From JAKACA01 sp050010115 (GTDB lineage: Bacteria > Actinomycetota > Acidimicrobiia > Acidimicrobiales > Bog-793): DNA of 17,453 nucleotides. Shown here one piece after another: positions 6,055-13,238 of this stretch. The notes below the pieces were generated by a model. It searched no databases and had not been told where the DNA came from. It saw only the letters and a list, made by a program, of their open reading frames with translations. Both the position numbers and the translations under genes were made by a program. How positions within the stretch are numbered: position 1 is the first letter of the stretch; each line of letters opens with the position of its first letter. The stretch is from the NCBI GenBank assembly GCA_050010115.1, contig JBEKLQ010000089.1, positions 1 to 17,453 of the forward strand, read 5' to 3'.

Positions 6055-6431
6055 TCACGGCCGGGGCGGCGCCAGAGTTTCGGTGACAGCGAGCTGGTTG
6101 CCGGAGCCGGGCCGAGTGTCGGTGTCACGGTTGTCGCACTGTGCAGGGCGGTGAGATGACGCCCTTCGAGCTCTCCGGCCAAGCCGGGCACGAGCACGAA
6201 CGCCACGGCGGCCCCGTTGGCGATCATGCGGGAGCCGTCGGCGATCGCGGTGCAGTGGAACCGGTACGTGCGGCCGACGGCCTCACCAGCGGCCGGTGCT
6301 TCATCGAGACGGCTCGGCGCACCCGCCGGCCGGCCGATCGTCTCTCTCACCAGGCCGATGCCACGATCCGCTTCGTAGTTGACCACTCTCCCCAGACGAG
6401 GCTGGCCCGAGATGAACGCCGGCACGCCCAT
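6051..6431 (-). CDS. Cold-shock-domain-like small protein
   Basis: About 126 aa. The strand pattern resembles a divergent cold-shock domain: GRVVNYEADRGIGLV (around residues 15-30) replaces the usual KGFGFI-type RNP1, and YRFHCTAIADGSRMIANG (around 57-75) replaces the VFVH-type RNP2, followed by VAFVLVPGLAGELEGRHL. About 25 residues rich in Ala, Gly and Pro separate the two halves. The C-terminal ~25 residues have no recognisable fold. Single-strand nucleic-acid binding is inferred. ATG 6431 lies 2 nt after the hisG stop; TTG 6437, overlapping that stop, is an alternative. No good ribosome site is seen, so translation may be coupled to hisG. Its TAG stop shares the CTAG at 6051-6054 with the convergent DUF1844 gene. 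Confidence 0.75.
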   Translation of the reverse strand: MGVPAFISGQPRLGRVVNYEADRGIGLVRETIGRPAGAPSRLDEAPAAGEAVGRTYRFHCTAIADGSRMIANGAAVAFVLVPGLAGELEGRHLTALHSATTVTPTLGPAPATSSLSPKLWRRPGRD

Positions 6432-6433
6432 CG

Positions 6434-7309
6434 TCAATGGACGATCTTTGCCAGTGCGAGCTCGATGATGTCAGTGGCGCCACGCTCTTTCAGCGCGGGG
6501 ATGAGGACGTTGATGTCCGACTTCGGCACGACCGTCTCGACGGCATAGGCGTCCTCTCCGAACAGCTTGGAGACCGTCGGCGCCTTCATCGCCGGCAGTA
6601 CGTCGATCACGGCGTCGAGATCCGATGCCGGCACGTTCAGCTTGACGAGCACCTTCCCGCGAGCCTCAAGCGTGCCTTCCAGCAGGACGAGCAGCTGGCC
6701 CATGGCACGGGCACGCTCGGGATCGGCGAAGGAGCTCCGGTTGGCGATCAGCTCGGTGTACGACACGAGCAATGTGTCGATGATGCGCAGCCCTGCGGCC
6801 CGGATCGCCCGGCCGGTCTCGGTGATCTCGACGACGGCGTCGGCGATGTCAGGCACCTTCGCCTCGGTCGCCCCGTAGGAGAAACGAACCTCCGCCTTCA
6901 CGCCCCTATCTACCAAGAACCGCTCGGTGAGCCGGGTGTACTCGGTCGCCACCCGGCATCCCGGCGGCAGATCCTCGACCTTGGTGATGGGAGAGTCCGC
7001 CGCCACCGCCAGCACGACCTGGATCGGCGAAGCTGTCGCTTTCGAGTAGTGGAGCTCGCCGAGCGAGATGACGTCGGCGCCCGTCTCCTCGACCCAGTCC
7101 CGCCCGGTGATCCCGATGTCGAACAGCCCCTCCTCGACGTACCGGGGGATCTCCTGAGGCCGCAGTATGCGGACCTCGGCCACCCGTGGGTCGTCGATCG
7201 TGGCGGAGTAGTCGACCTCGGACGATCGGCGCACTGCCAGGTCGGCGTCAGCGAAGAGCTTGAACGTCGCCGCCTCGAGTGAGCCCTTGGGGAGGACGAG
7301 TCGGAGCAT
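6434..7309 (-). CDS. hisG: ATP phosphoribosyltransferase, long form
   Basis: First enzyme of histidine synthesis: joins ATP and PRPP to give phosphoribosyl-ATP. Starts MLRLVLPKGSL, then LFDIGITGRDWVEE, RVATEYTRLTERFL and a catalytic-domain end at SYTELIANRSSFADPERAR. The last ~75 residues (VLVKLNVPASDLDAVIDVLP, VPKSDINVLIPALKERGATD) are the C-terminal ACT-like regulatory domain, so this is the 291-aa homo-hexameric form that binds histidine itself and needs no HisZ. It sits 63 nt downstream of ribH; the partner hisE (phosphoribosyl-ATP pyrophosphatase), often next to hisG in actinobacteria, is not in the window. No strong ribosome site precedes ATG 7309. Confidence 0.97.
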   Translation of the reverse strand: MLRLVLPKGSLEAATFKLFADADLAVRRSSEVDYSATIDDPRVAEVRILRPQEIPRYVEEGLFDIGITGRDWVEETGADVISLGELHYSKATASPIQVVLAVAADSPITKVEDLPPGCRVATEYTRLTERFLVDRGVKAEVRFSYGATEAKVPDIADAVVEITETGRAIRAAGLRIIDTLLVSYTELIANRSSFADPERARAMGQLLVLLEGTLEARGKVLVKLNVPASDLDAVIDVLPAMKAPTVSKLFGEDAYAVETVVPKSDINVLIPALKERGATDIIELALAKIVH

Positions 7310-7372
7310 GGGGAGTGGTCGCTTTCGGGTTGGGCGAGGGGATGGAGAGGCGGAAGCCCTACTGGCAGGCAG

Positions 7373-7939
7373 CTACGCCGGCGCCGTGCGCCCTCGCGAG
7401 CGCAGCGCCGCGCCGGCAAGCGACACATCTTTCAGCAGGTTGGCCATCTCGATGGCCGTCTCGACCGCCTCGGAGCCCTTGTTGCCCATCGCACCGCCCG
7501 AGCGCTCGAGCGCCTGCTCGAAGTTCTCCGTGGTGAGGACGCCGAAGACGATCGGGAGGTTCGTCTCGAGCTGCACGCGCTGCAGCCCGGCGGCGCACTC
7601 GCCGGCAATGAAGTCGAAATGGGCCGTGGCCCCCCGGATCACTGTGCCGAGGCAGACGACGGCATCGATGCCACCCGTGTGCGCCACCGACTGCGCCCCC
7701 AGGGGCAGCTCGAAACTGCCGGGGACCCAGACCACGAGACGGTGCTCGGTCGACACGCCGCACTCGTCGAGCTTCGACTCGGCGCCGTGCAGCAAGCGGC
7801 GAGTGATCTCGTCGTTGTAGCGGGCGCACACCACGGCGATCCGGAGGTGGCGGCCGTCGTGAGACCCGACGAGCGCCGCCGGGCCGGACGCCTCGGGGCG
7901 AAGTGGCGCCAGCCGGTGAGTCGCTTCAGTCACCCGCAC
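7373..7939 (-). CDS. ribH: 6,7-dimethyl-8-ribityllumazine synthase
   Basis: Condenses 5-amino-6-ribitylaminouracil with 3,4-dihydroxy-2-butanone 4-phosphate to form the lumazine precursor of riboflavin; typically a 60-subunit or pentameric cage. Motifs: IAVVCARYNDEITRRLL, VWVPGSFELPLGAQ (substrate loop), VVCLGTVIRGATAHFDFI, PIVFGVLTTENFEQALERSG, NKGSEAVETAIEMANLL. The His of TAHFDF is the expected catalytic residue. 188 aa, slightly long because of ~30 extra N-terminal residues. GTG 7939 overlaps the end of ribBA by 14 nt; GTG 7933 is an equally possible start. Tight overlap implies co-translation with ribBA. Confidence 0.97.
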   Translation of the reverse strand: MRVTEATHRLAPLRPEASGPAALVGSHDGRHLRIAVVCARYNDEITRRLLHGAESKLDECGVSTEHRLVVWVPGSFELPLGAQSVAHTGGIDAVVCLGTVIRGATAHFDFIAGECAAGLQRVQLETNLPIVFGVLTTENFEQALERSGGAMGNKGSEAVETAIEMANLLKDVSLAGAALRSRGRTAPA

Positions 7940-9158
7940 CAGCCCCGGGCTCGAGGTTGGCGAACATGTGGCCCATCCTCTCCTGCTTGGTCTGCAGGTA
8001 ACGCAGGTTCTCCGGGTTCGCCGTCGGCTCGATCGGCACCCGCTCGACGATGTCCAGACCGAAACCCTCCAAGCCCCCGTACTTCGCCGGATTGTTCGTC
8101 ATGATCCGCATCGTGGTGATCCCGAGGTCCACGAGGATCTGAGCGCCGATGCCGTACTCCCGGTTGTCCACCGGGAGGCCGAGGTCGAGGTTGGCGTCGA
8201 CGGTGTCGCGCCCCTGCTCCTGCAGCGTGTAGGCGCGAAGCTTGTGGGCGAGCCCGATCCCACGGCCCTCGTGCCCGCGCAGGTAGACGATGACGCCGGC
8301 GCCCTCCTCGGCAATCCGCTCGAGGGCGACCTGGAGCTGCGGACCGCAGTCACACCGCTGGGATCCGAACACGTCGCCGGTGAGGCACTCGCTGTGCACC
8401 CGCACGAGGACGTTCGGCCGGCCGTCCACGTCCCCGGCGACGAGGGCGAAGTGATGCTCGCCGTCGATGAGCGACAGGTACGCGTGCCCCATGAACTCCC
8501 CGTGGGCAGTGGGAATCCGGGCCGAGGCGATACGCTCGACGAGCTTCTCGCTCCGGCGCCGGAAGCGGACGAGCTGGGCGATGGTGATGACGGGCAAACC
8601 GTGCTCAGCCGCGAACGACTCGAGCTCCGGGCGCCGCGCCATCGACTGCTTATCGGCCGTGACGATCTCGCACAGCGCGCCGGCCGGGTAACAACCGGCG
8701 AGGCGGGCGAGGTCGATGGTGGCTTCGGTGTGGCCGGCGCGCTTGAGCACGCCGCCCGTCCGGTACCGCAGTGGGAACACGTGCCCCGGCCTGGCCAGGT
8801 CGCTCGGTCGCGTTGACGGGTCGATGAGCGCCCGGATCGTCGCCGCCCGGTCACCCGCCGAGATGCCGGTCGTCGTGCTCGGCTTGTAGTCGACCGCGAC
8901 GGTGAACGCCGTGCGCTGGGACTCGGTGTTCTGCGGGACCATGAGCGGGAGCTCGAGCTCGTCCAAACGGTCCGGCATGAGCGGCGCGCAGATCAACCCG
9001 GACGTGTGGGCGATGAAGAACGCGATTCTCTCCGGGGTGGCGAACTCAGCCGCCATGACGAGGTCGCCCTCGTTCTCACGCTCCTCGTCGTCGATTACGA
9101 CGACCATGCCTCCGCGCCCTATCGCTGCGATGGCGTCTTCGACTGTCGACACGGCCAA
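7926..9158 (-). CDS. ribBA: Bifunctional DHBP synthase / GTP cyclohydrolase II
   Basis: Makes both riboflavin precursors: RibB forms 3,4-dihydroxy-2-butanone 4-phosphate from ribulose 5-phosphate, and RibA opens GTP to the diaminopyrimidine. RibB domain, residues ~5-200: DDEERENEGDLV (24-34) and RAGHTEATIDLARLAG (140-155). RibA domain, ~205-400: zinc cysteines in HSECLTGDVFGSQRCDCG (C258, C269, C271), YLRGHEGRGIGLAHKL, the LPVDNREYGIGAQIL segment and MTNNPAKYGGLEGFGL. 410 aa is normal for the fusion. TTG 9158 is chosen because GAGGAG lies 7 nt upstream (9171-9166); GTG 9152 is poorly spaced. It follows ribD after 30 nt with no ribE between, which departs from the usual ribD-ribE-ribBA-ribH order. 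Confidence 0.97.
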   Translation of the reverse strand: MAVSTVEDAIAAIGRGGMVVVIDDEERENEGDLVMAAEFATPERIAFFIAHTSGLICAPLMPDRLDELELPLMVPQNTESQRTAFTVAVDYKPSTTTGISAGDRAATIRALIDPSTRPSDLARPGHVFPLRYRTGGVLKRAGHTEATIDLARLAGCYPAGALCEIVTADKQSMARRPELESFAAEHGLPVITIAQLVRFRRRSEKLVERIASARIPTAHGEFMGHAYLSLIDGEHHFALVAGDVDGRPNVLVRVHSECLTGDVFGSQRCDCGPQLQVALERIAEEGAGVIVYLRGHEGRGIGLAHKLRAYTLQEQGRDTVDANLDLGLPVDNREYGIGAQILVDLGITTMRIMTNNPAKYGGLEGFGLDIVERVPIEPTANPENLRYLQTKQERMGHMFANLEPGAGAGD

Positions 9159-9188
9159 GATCGAGCTCCTCGTAGTCCTGGCGGCAGC

Positions 9189-10220
9189 CTACCTGGCAGT
9201 AATCGACAGCCTGGGCGACATAGGTTCCACATCGATCCGGACGTCGTTGCCGAGACGGCGTACCTCGGTGAGCGATCCTCTCCACAGCTCCGACATCGTC
9301 GGGGCACCCGGGCCGGCGAACATCGCCAGCCCGTCGTCTCCCCCGAGCAAACCAGCCGCCATGTAGACAACGTATCGATCGACCAACCCCAGCCGGTGGA
9401 ACTCCTTGGCGACGTGCGCCCCGCCCTCGACAAGCAGCTGGAGGACGTCGCGGCGGCCCAGCTCGTCGAGGATGCCGCGTATGTCGCCGGTCAGCTCGAG
9501 CGCCGGCTGGACCCGGGCTCGAGCTGGCGCGTGCCCGAGCACGACGCGCAGCGGCTGGCGGCTCGCTTCGCCGTTGAGCCGGACCGTCAACTCGGGGTCG
9601 TCGGCCCGGATGGTGCCGGCCCCGACGGCGATGGCGTCGCTCTCGGCACGGAGTCGATGAACGTCGGCTCGGGCTTCCGGGCCCGTGATCCAGCGGCTCG
9701 ACCCGTCGGGCGCTGCGATCCTCCCGTCGAGGGTCGCAGCGAGCTTCAGCACAACGAAGGGACGGAGGCTGCGGCGGTGAACCAGGTAGGGGCGGAGCAG
9801 CCGCTCGGCCTCGGCTGGCAGCACACCCGTCGTGACCTCGATGCCGGCGGCCGCGAGCTGGGCGATCCCCCGGCCCTGGACACGGTCGTCAGGATCGACG
9901 ATTGCGACGACCACTCTGCGGACGCCCGCCGCGATGACAGCCGCCGCGCATGGCGGTGTCCGCCCGTCCACGGTGCAGGGCTCGAGCGTCGTGTAGCAGG
10001 TCCCTCCCCGCGCCCGCTCCCCCGCCGCTGCCAGCGCGGACGCCTCGGCGTGGAGCCCACCGGGCGGCGCCGTGGCGCCCTCGCCTGCCAAGGTGCCGCC
10101 CGCATCCAGCACGACCGAGCCCACCCAGGGGTTCGGGGACGTAATCGTCCGGACGCCGCTGGCAAGCTCGAGCGCTCGACGCATCCAGCGCTCGTCGCTC
10201 CGTGCTTCTCCGGCGCCCAC
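9189..10220 (-). CDS. ribD: Bifunctional riboflavin deaminase/reductase RibD
   Basis: Deaminates and then reduces the pyrimidine intermediate of riboflavin synthesis (NADPH-dependent). Numbered from GTG 10220, the deaminase domain spans ~10-150 with zinc ligands HAE (57-59) and the two Cys of EPCTVDGRTPPC (82, 91), preceded by TSPNPWVG. The reductase domain (~155-335) starts FVVLKLAATLDGRIA and includes SRWITGPEAR, VGAGTIRADDPELTVR and LLVEGGAHVAKEF. The start is uncertain: ATG 10184 gives MRRALELA directly, while six in-frame GTG codons (10220, 10238 and so on to 10310) lie in an 18-bp tandem repeat, each preceded by CGGGGA. The furthest GTG would add about 30 residues of (VGAGDA)n and begin 14 nt after the upstream stop. 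GTG 10220 is a compromise; the domains are certain. Confidence 0.93.
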   Translation of the reverse strand: MGAGEARSDERWMRRALELASGVRTITSPNPWVGSVVLDAGGTLAGEGATAPPGGLHAEASALAAAGERARGGTCYTTLEPCTVDGRTPPCAAAVIAAGVRRVVVAIVDPDDRVQGRGIAQLAAAGIEVTTGVLPAEAERLLRPYLVHRRSLRPFVVLKLAATLDGRIAAPDGSSRWITGPEARADVHRLRAESDAIAVGAGTIRADDPELTVRLNGEASRQPLRVVLGHAPARARVQPALELTGDIRGILDELGRRDVLQLLVEGGAHVAKEFHRLGLVDRYVVYMAAGLLGGDDGLAMFAGPGAPTMSELWRGSLTEVRRLGNDVRIDVEPMSPRLSITAR

Positions 10221-10318
10221 CGCGTCCCCGGCGCCCACCGCGTCCCCGGCGCCCACCGCGTCCCCGGCGCCCACCGCGTCCCCGGCGCCCACCGCGTCCC
10301 CGGCGCCCACCGCGTCCC
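10211..10318 (+). repeat. Six perfect 18-bp tandem repeats at the ribD 5' end
   Basis: Six identical copies of CGGCGCCCACCGCGTCCC run back to back, then a partial copy (CGGCGC) before the end of the upstream gene. On the ribD strand each unit reads GGGGACGCGGTGGGCGCC, coding GDAVGA if translated, and carries an in-frame GTG four bases after GGGGA. There are no spacers, so it is not CRISPR. Confidence 0.95.
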
Positions 10319-10324
10319 CGGCGC

Positions 10325-10834
10325 TCAGTGCGGCCGCCCTCCGGCCAGCAGTTCCAGGGCGTGAGGGATCACGTCGAGGACGGCCTCGAGGCACTCGACC
10401 GCGCCCTTGGGCGACCCGGGCAGGTTGCAGATCAGCGCTCGCTGCCTGGTCCCTGCGAGGCCCCGTGAGAGTCGACCGAGCGGGTTCACGAGCCGCATCG
10501 CCTCCGCGAGCCCGGGTGCCTCCCGGTCGAGGATCTGCCGGGTCCCTTCGGGGGTCTGATCCCTTGGTCCGAATCCCGTCCCGCCCGTCGTCGCGATCAG
10601 TCCTGCGAAACCCACGGACATGATATCCAGGGCGGCCGCCACCTCGCGATCGCCATCGGGGATACACCGGCGCTCGACGATCTCGAAGCCGCGGGACTGC
10701 AGCAACTCCACCACGGCAGCGCCGCCGCCGTCCTCACGGGTACCGGCCGCAACCCCGTCGGAGACGGTGAGGACCTTCGCCCGGGGCCGGCTCGGAACCT
10801 CGGACGGCACGGGCTCGGCACCCGGCCCGCTCAT
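10325..10834 (-). CDS. MoaB/Mog-family molybdopterin-binding protein
   Basis: 169 aa with a MoCF-biosynthesis domain. KVLTVSDGVAAGTREDGGGA starts the Rossmann-like fold (about residues 18-38), and TTGGTGFGPRDQTPEGTR (about 80-97) is the family signature for binding the molybdopterin terminal phosphate; NLPGSPKGAVECLEAVLDVI closes the domain. Members adenylylate molybdopterin (MogA) or have an accessory, less clear role (MoaB); sequence alone does not separate them here. ATG 10834 overlaps the rpe stop in TGATG, so the genes are translationally coupled. A longer open frame upstream runs into rpe and is not needed. No other molybdenum-cofactor gene is in the window, so its place in a flavin/translation operon is unexplained. 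Confidence 0.9.
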   Translation of the reverse strand: MSGPGAEPVPSEVPSRPRAKVLTVSDGVAAGTREDGGGAAVVELLQSRGFEIVERRCIPDGDREVAAALDIMSVGFAGLIATTGGTGFGPRDQTPEGTRQILDREAPGLAEAMRLVNPLGRLSRGLAGTRQRALICNLPGSPKGAVECLEAVLDVIPHALELLAGGRPH

Positions 10835-11541
10835 CAGCGCGCTACCGCAGCCGCTGCCGCTGCCTCGATCTCGCGGACGGCCTGGCCGTGGTCGGGCGTG
10901 TGGAACACCGCCGACCCCGCAACGAAGCAACGAGCGCCCGCTGCGGCCATCGCCGGTGCCGTCTTCACACTGATACCCCCGTCCACCTGGATCGTGACAC
11001 CGAGCCTGCGCCCGTCGATCTCGCTCCGGGCGGCGGCGACTTTCGCGACGGTCTGGGGCATGAAGGCCTGACCGCCGAAGCCGGGGTGCACCGACATCAC
11101 GAGCAGCAGGTCGATCGCGTCGAGGTATGGCCAGGCGGAGTCGATGGGGGTCTCCGGGTTGACGACCAGCCCCACGCCAAGTCCGAGCCCGCGCATCTCA
11201 GCGCAGAGCGCCTCGGTGTCCCCGACCTCCACGTGAACCGTCGCGCTGTCGGCGCCGGCGGCCGAGAACGCTCCGAGGAAGTCGCCTGGGTCCGTCATCA
11301 TCAGGTGGCAGTCCAGAAAGAGCTTCGTGTGACGCCTCAAGGAGGCGACGACGGGCGGCCCAATCGTGACGTTCGGGACGAAATGCCCGTCCATGACGTC
11401 GACGTGCAGCCAGTCCGTCGTCGAGCTGACGCTGGCGATGTCGTCGGCCAGCCGGCCGAAATCGGCCGAAAGGATCGAGGGCGCCACGCGGACCTCACCC
11501 GGGTCGAGGCGGGGAAGGCGAGCGACTTGACCGTTGCTCAT
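10834..11541 (-). CDS. rpe: Ribulose-phosphate 3-epimerase
   Basis: Interconverts ribulose 5-phosphate and xylulose 5-phosphate in the pentose phosphate pathway; a metal-dependent TIM barrel. Motifs: VAPSILSADFGRL (19-31), WLHVDVMDGHFVPN (44-57, with H46 and D48 as metal ligands), LDCHLM (H79), VMSVHPGFGGQAFM, and IQVDGGISVKTAPAMAAAGA with the second catalytic Asp and the phosphate loop. From ATG 11541 it is 235 aa, normal for Rpe; the frame is open further upstream but overlaps fmt there, and a GGTGGGG ribosome-like site precedes ATG 11541. Its substrate is also the RibB substrate, a possible metabolic reason for sitting in a rib-containing operon. Confidence 0.97.
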   Translation of the reverse strand: MSNGQVARLPRLDPGEVRVAPSILSADFGRLADDIASVSSTTDWLHVDVMDGHFVPNVTIGPPVVASLRRHTKLFLDCHLMMTDPGDFLGAFSAAGADSATVHVEVGDTEALCAEMRGLGLGVGLVVNPETPIDSAWPYLDAIDLLLVMSVHPGFGGQAFMPQTVAKVAAARSEIDGRRLGVTIQVDGGISVKTAPAMAAAGARCFVAGSAVFHTPDHGQAVREIEAAAAAAVAR

Positions 11542-11582
11542 CGGCCCCACCGTACCGGAGCCGGGCCGGAAGGCATCCCGGG

Positions 11583-12488
11583 TCACGCGAACGCGTCGCC
11601 GGGGGCCATCCGAGCGCCCCTCAGCCAGGCGGTGGCATCCTGCCGCTGGCGCCCCTCGACCTGGACCAGGGCGATGCGGAGCCACCCGTCGCCGGTCATC
11701 ACGAGCCGGTCGACCAGGCTGCCCGGCTGAGCCGCGTGCCCCGGGTCCGCCGCCTCTGGCCACGGCGACGCTGGACCTGTCGCGAGCGATGCCTCCCAGA
11801 GGATGAGGCGGCTCCCCCGGAACGTCGTCCAGGCGCGACCGACCCGGACGAGCCGCTCGATCTCCACCGCCGTGCGGCTCCAGTCGATGCGCAACTCGGC
11901 CGGGGCAATCTTGGCGGCGTAGGTCGGCTCACCGGACTGCGGCACCGGTGTCGCGAGCGAGCTCACGCCTGCGCTGAGGCTCTCGACCAGGAGTGCCGAT
12001 CCCAGGGCGGCGAGGCGGTCGCCTAGCGCCTTGGCCGACTCGCCCGGAAGGATCGGCGTCTCGACGCGGGCATAGACCGGTCCGGTGTCCAGCCCTTCGT
12101 CCAACTGCATCAGGCAGACACCCGTCATGTCGTCGCCGGCGAGGATTGCCCGCTCGACAGGCGCTGCTCCCCGCCATCTCGGCAGCAAGGAGAAGTGGAC
12201 GTTGACCATGAGCAGTCGATCGAGCACGACCGGGCGGATCAAACGCCCGAAGGCGACGACCACGCCCAGGTCCACCCCGGCGCCGAGGACGTCATCGATC
12301 CGGTCGGTGACCGGGATGCCGAGGTCGGCGGCGAGCCGCTTGACAGGCGTCGGAGCCGTCGCAGACCCGCGTCCACGCCGCTTGTCGGGCTCGGTGACGA
12401 CGAGGGCGACGTCGTGGCCGGCCTCGACCAGAGCCGCGAGGCACTGCACCGCCGGCTCGGGCGACCCGAGAAACGCCACCCGGGCCAC
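11583..12488 (-). CDS. fmt: Methionyl-tRNA formyltransferase
   Basis: Formylates Met on initiator tRNA using 10-formyl-tetrahydrofolate, allowing IF2 to recognise it. N-terminal formyltransferase fold: MARVAFLGSPEPAVQCL, then VNVHFSLLPRWRGAAP with catalytic N96 and H98 and the SLLPRxRG signature, and D134 in DEGLDTGPV. The C-terminal OB-like tRNA-binding domain (about 200-301) starts at PTYAAKIAPAELRIDW. 301 aa is normal. GTG 12488 is firmly set by AGGAGGGA (12501-12494) five bases upstream, which overlaps the def stop codon, so the pair is coupled. rsmB (sun), commonly between fmt and rpe in actinobacteria, is not present. Confidence 0.97.
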   Translation of the reverse strand: MARVAFLGSPEPAVQCLAALVEAGHDVALVVTEPDKRRGRGSATAPTPVKRLAADLGIPVTDRIDDVLGAGVDLGVVVAFGRLIRPVVLDRLLMVNVHFSLLPRWRGAAPVERAILAGDDMTGVCLMQLDEGLDTGPVYARVETPILPGESAKALGDRLAALGSALLVESLSAGVSSLATPVPQSGEPTYAAKIAPAELRIDWSRTAVEIERLVRVGRAWTTFRGSRLILWEASLATGPASPWPEAADPGHAAQPGSLVDRLVMTGDGWLRIALVQVEGRQRQDATAWLRGARMAPGDAFA

Positions 12489-12499
12489 CGAACTCCCTC

Positions 12500-13069
12500 C
12501 TACAGCGCCGGCTCGCCCGTGCGCCTGCGAACGTTCCGAGAGCTGTCGCTGACCCGGGCCTGCTCGGGCAACGGACCGGCCTCGCCGAGTACGCGGGAGC
12601 GGAGGATCTTCATCGCCTGCTTGCGCTCCTCAGGTTGTAGGCGCTCGAGCAGCAGCACGCCGTCGAGGTGGTCCAACTCGTGCTGGAAGACCCGGGCGAG
12701 ATATTCATCGGCATCGATCGACACCTCGTTGCCGTCCAGGTCGTAGCCCGTGAGGTGCACTTCCTTAGGGCGGACGATGTTCCAGTGCAGCTCCGGGACC
12801 GACAGGCACCCCTCTTCGAATTCCCACTCACCCCTCGACTCGTTGACCGTCGGGTTGACGACGACCTGGGGGCCGTCGCCGACGTCGTAAACGAACAGGC
12901 GCCGTTCGATCCCGACCTGGGTGGCCGCCAGGCCGACGCCGGGGGCGGCGTACATGGTCTCGATCATGTCCTCGGCGATGCGGACGAGGCGCCCGTCGAC
13001 GTTCTCGACCTCGCGCGCTCGTTGGCGCAGCACGGGGTCGCCGAAGGTCCGGATGTTGTACGTCGACAT
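12500..13069 (-). CDS. def: Peptide deformylase
   Basis: Removes the N-formyl group from new proteins; an iron/zinc metallohydrolase. All three motifs are intact: GVGLAATQVG (44-53), EGCLSVPE (86-93, metal ligand C88) and FQHELDHLDG (128-137, ligands H130 and H134, catalytic E131). 189 aa with a ~35-residue basic and polar tail after the last core helix. ATG 13069 has no ribosome site but TAGAAT lies exactly 7 nt upstream, so def is probably leaderless and opens the def-fmt-rpe operon. Its partner fmt follows after 11 nt. Confidence 0.97.
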   Translation of the reverse strand: MSTYNIRTFGDPVLRQRAREVENVDGRLVRIAEDMIETMYAAPGVGLAATQVGIERRLFVYDVGDGPQVVVNPTVNESRGEWEFEEGCLSVPELHWNIVRPKEVHLTGYDLDGNEVSIDADEYLARVFQHELDHLDGVLLLERLQPEERKQAMKILRSRVLGEAGPLPEQARVSDSSRNVRRRTGEPAL

Positions 13070-13238
13070 GCGCGGGATTCTACCGGGGCACCTTCAGACC
13101 GCTGATCCCGAACCCAGTGTGCGCCGGCCGCGTCGGTCCGCGTCGCGACGCTGCCGGGTGCCGACTCGGCTGAGTGAAGCGTGGCGGGACCCTTGGCGAG
13201 TGGCCCGCCGCCCGTCGCCCGTCGCGAGCCGCCCATCG
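13070..13238 (-). other. Intergenic gap between ribF and def
   Basis: 169 nt. It contains the def -10 at its left end and a short GC-rich direct repeat of the CGACGGG type just after the ribF stop. I find no intrinsic terminator (no GC stem followed by a U-run), no tRNA and no credible small gene. rpsO, which often follows ribF, is not here. Confidence 0.6.
13077..13082 (-). promoter_or_regulatory. -10 element for leaderless def transcription
   Basis: TAGAAT (13082 to 13077) followed by CCCGCGC and then ATG 13069 places a transcription start at or beside the start codon. def has no Shine-Dalgarno sequence, and the upstream 169 nt are the only gap in this part of the window, so this is the likely promoter of the def-to-cold-shock operon. 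No clear -35 is visible. Confidence 0.55.

Noticed and set aside
10211..10318. CRISPR array.
   Set aside because: Units are contiguous with no spacers and keep a coding frame; no cas genes nearby.
10184..10325. FMN riboswitch upstream of ribD.
   Set aside because: Only 14 to about 140 nt are available, filled by the 18-bp array, and none of the conserved RFN element segments is recognisable; the genes lie inside a longer operon.
9006..10364. Plus-strand open frame of about 452 codons over the rib genes, containing an AHRVPG-type repeat.
   Set aside because: The repeat is only the antisense reading of the 18-bp array at ribD, and the rest is antisense to ribBA and ribD.
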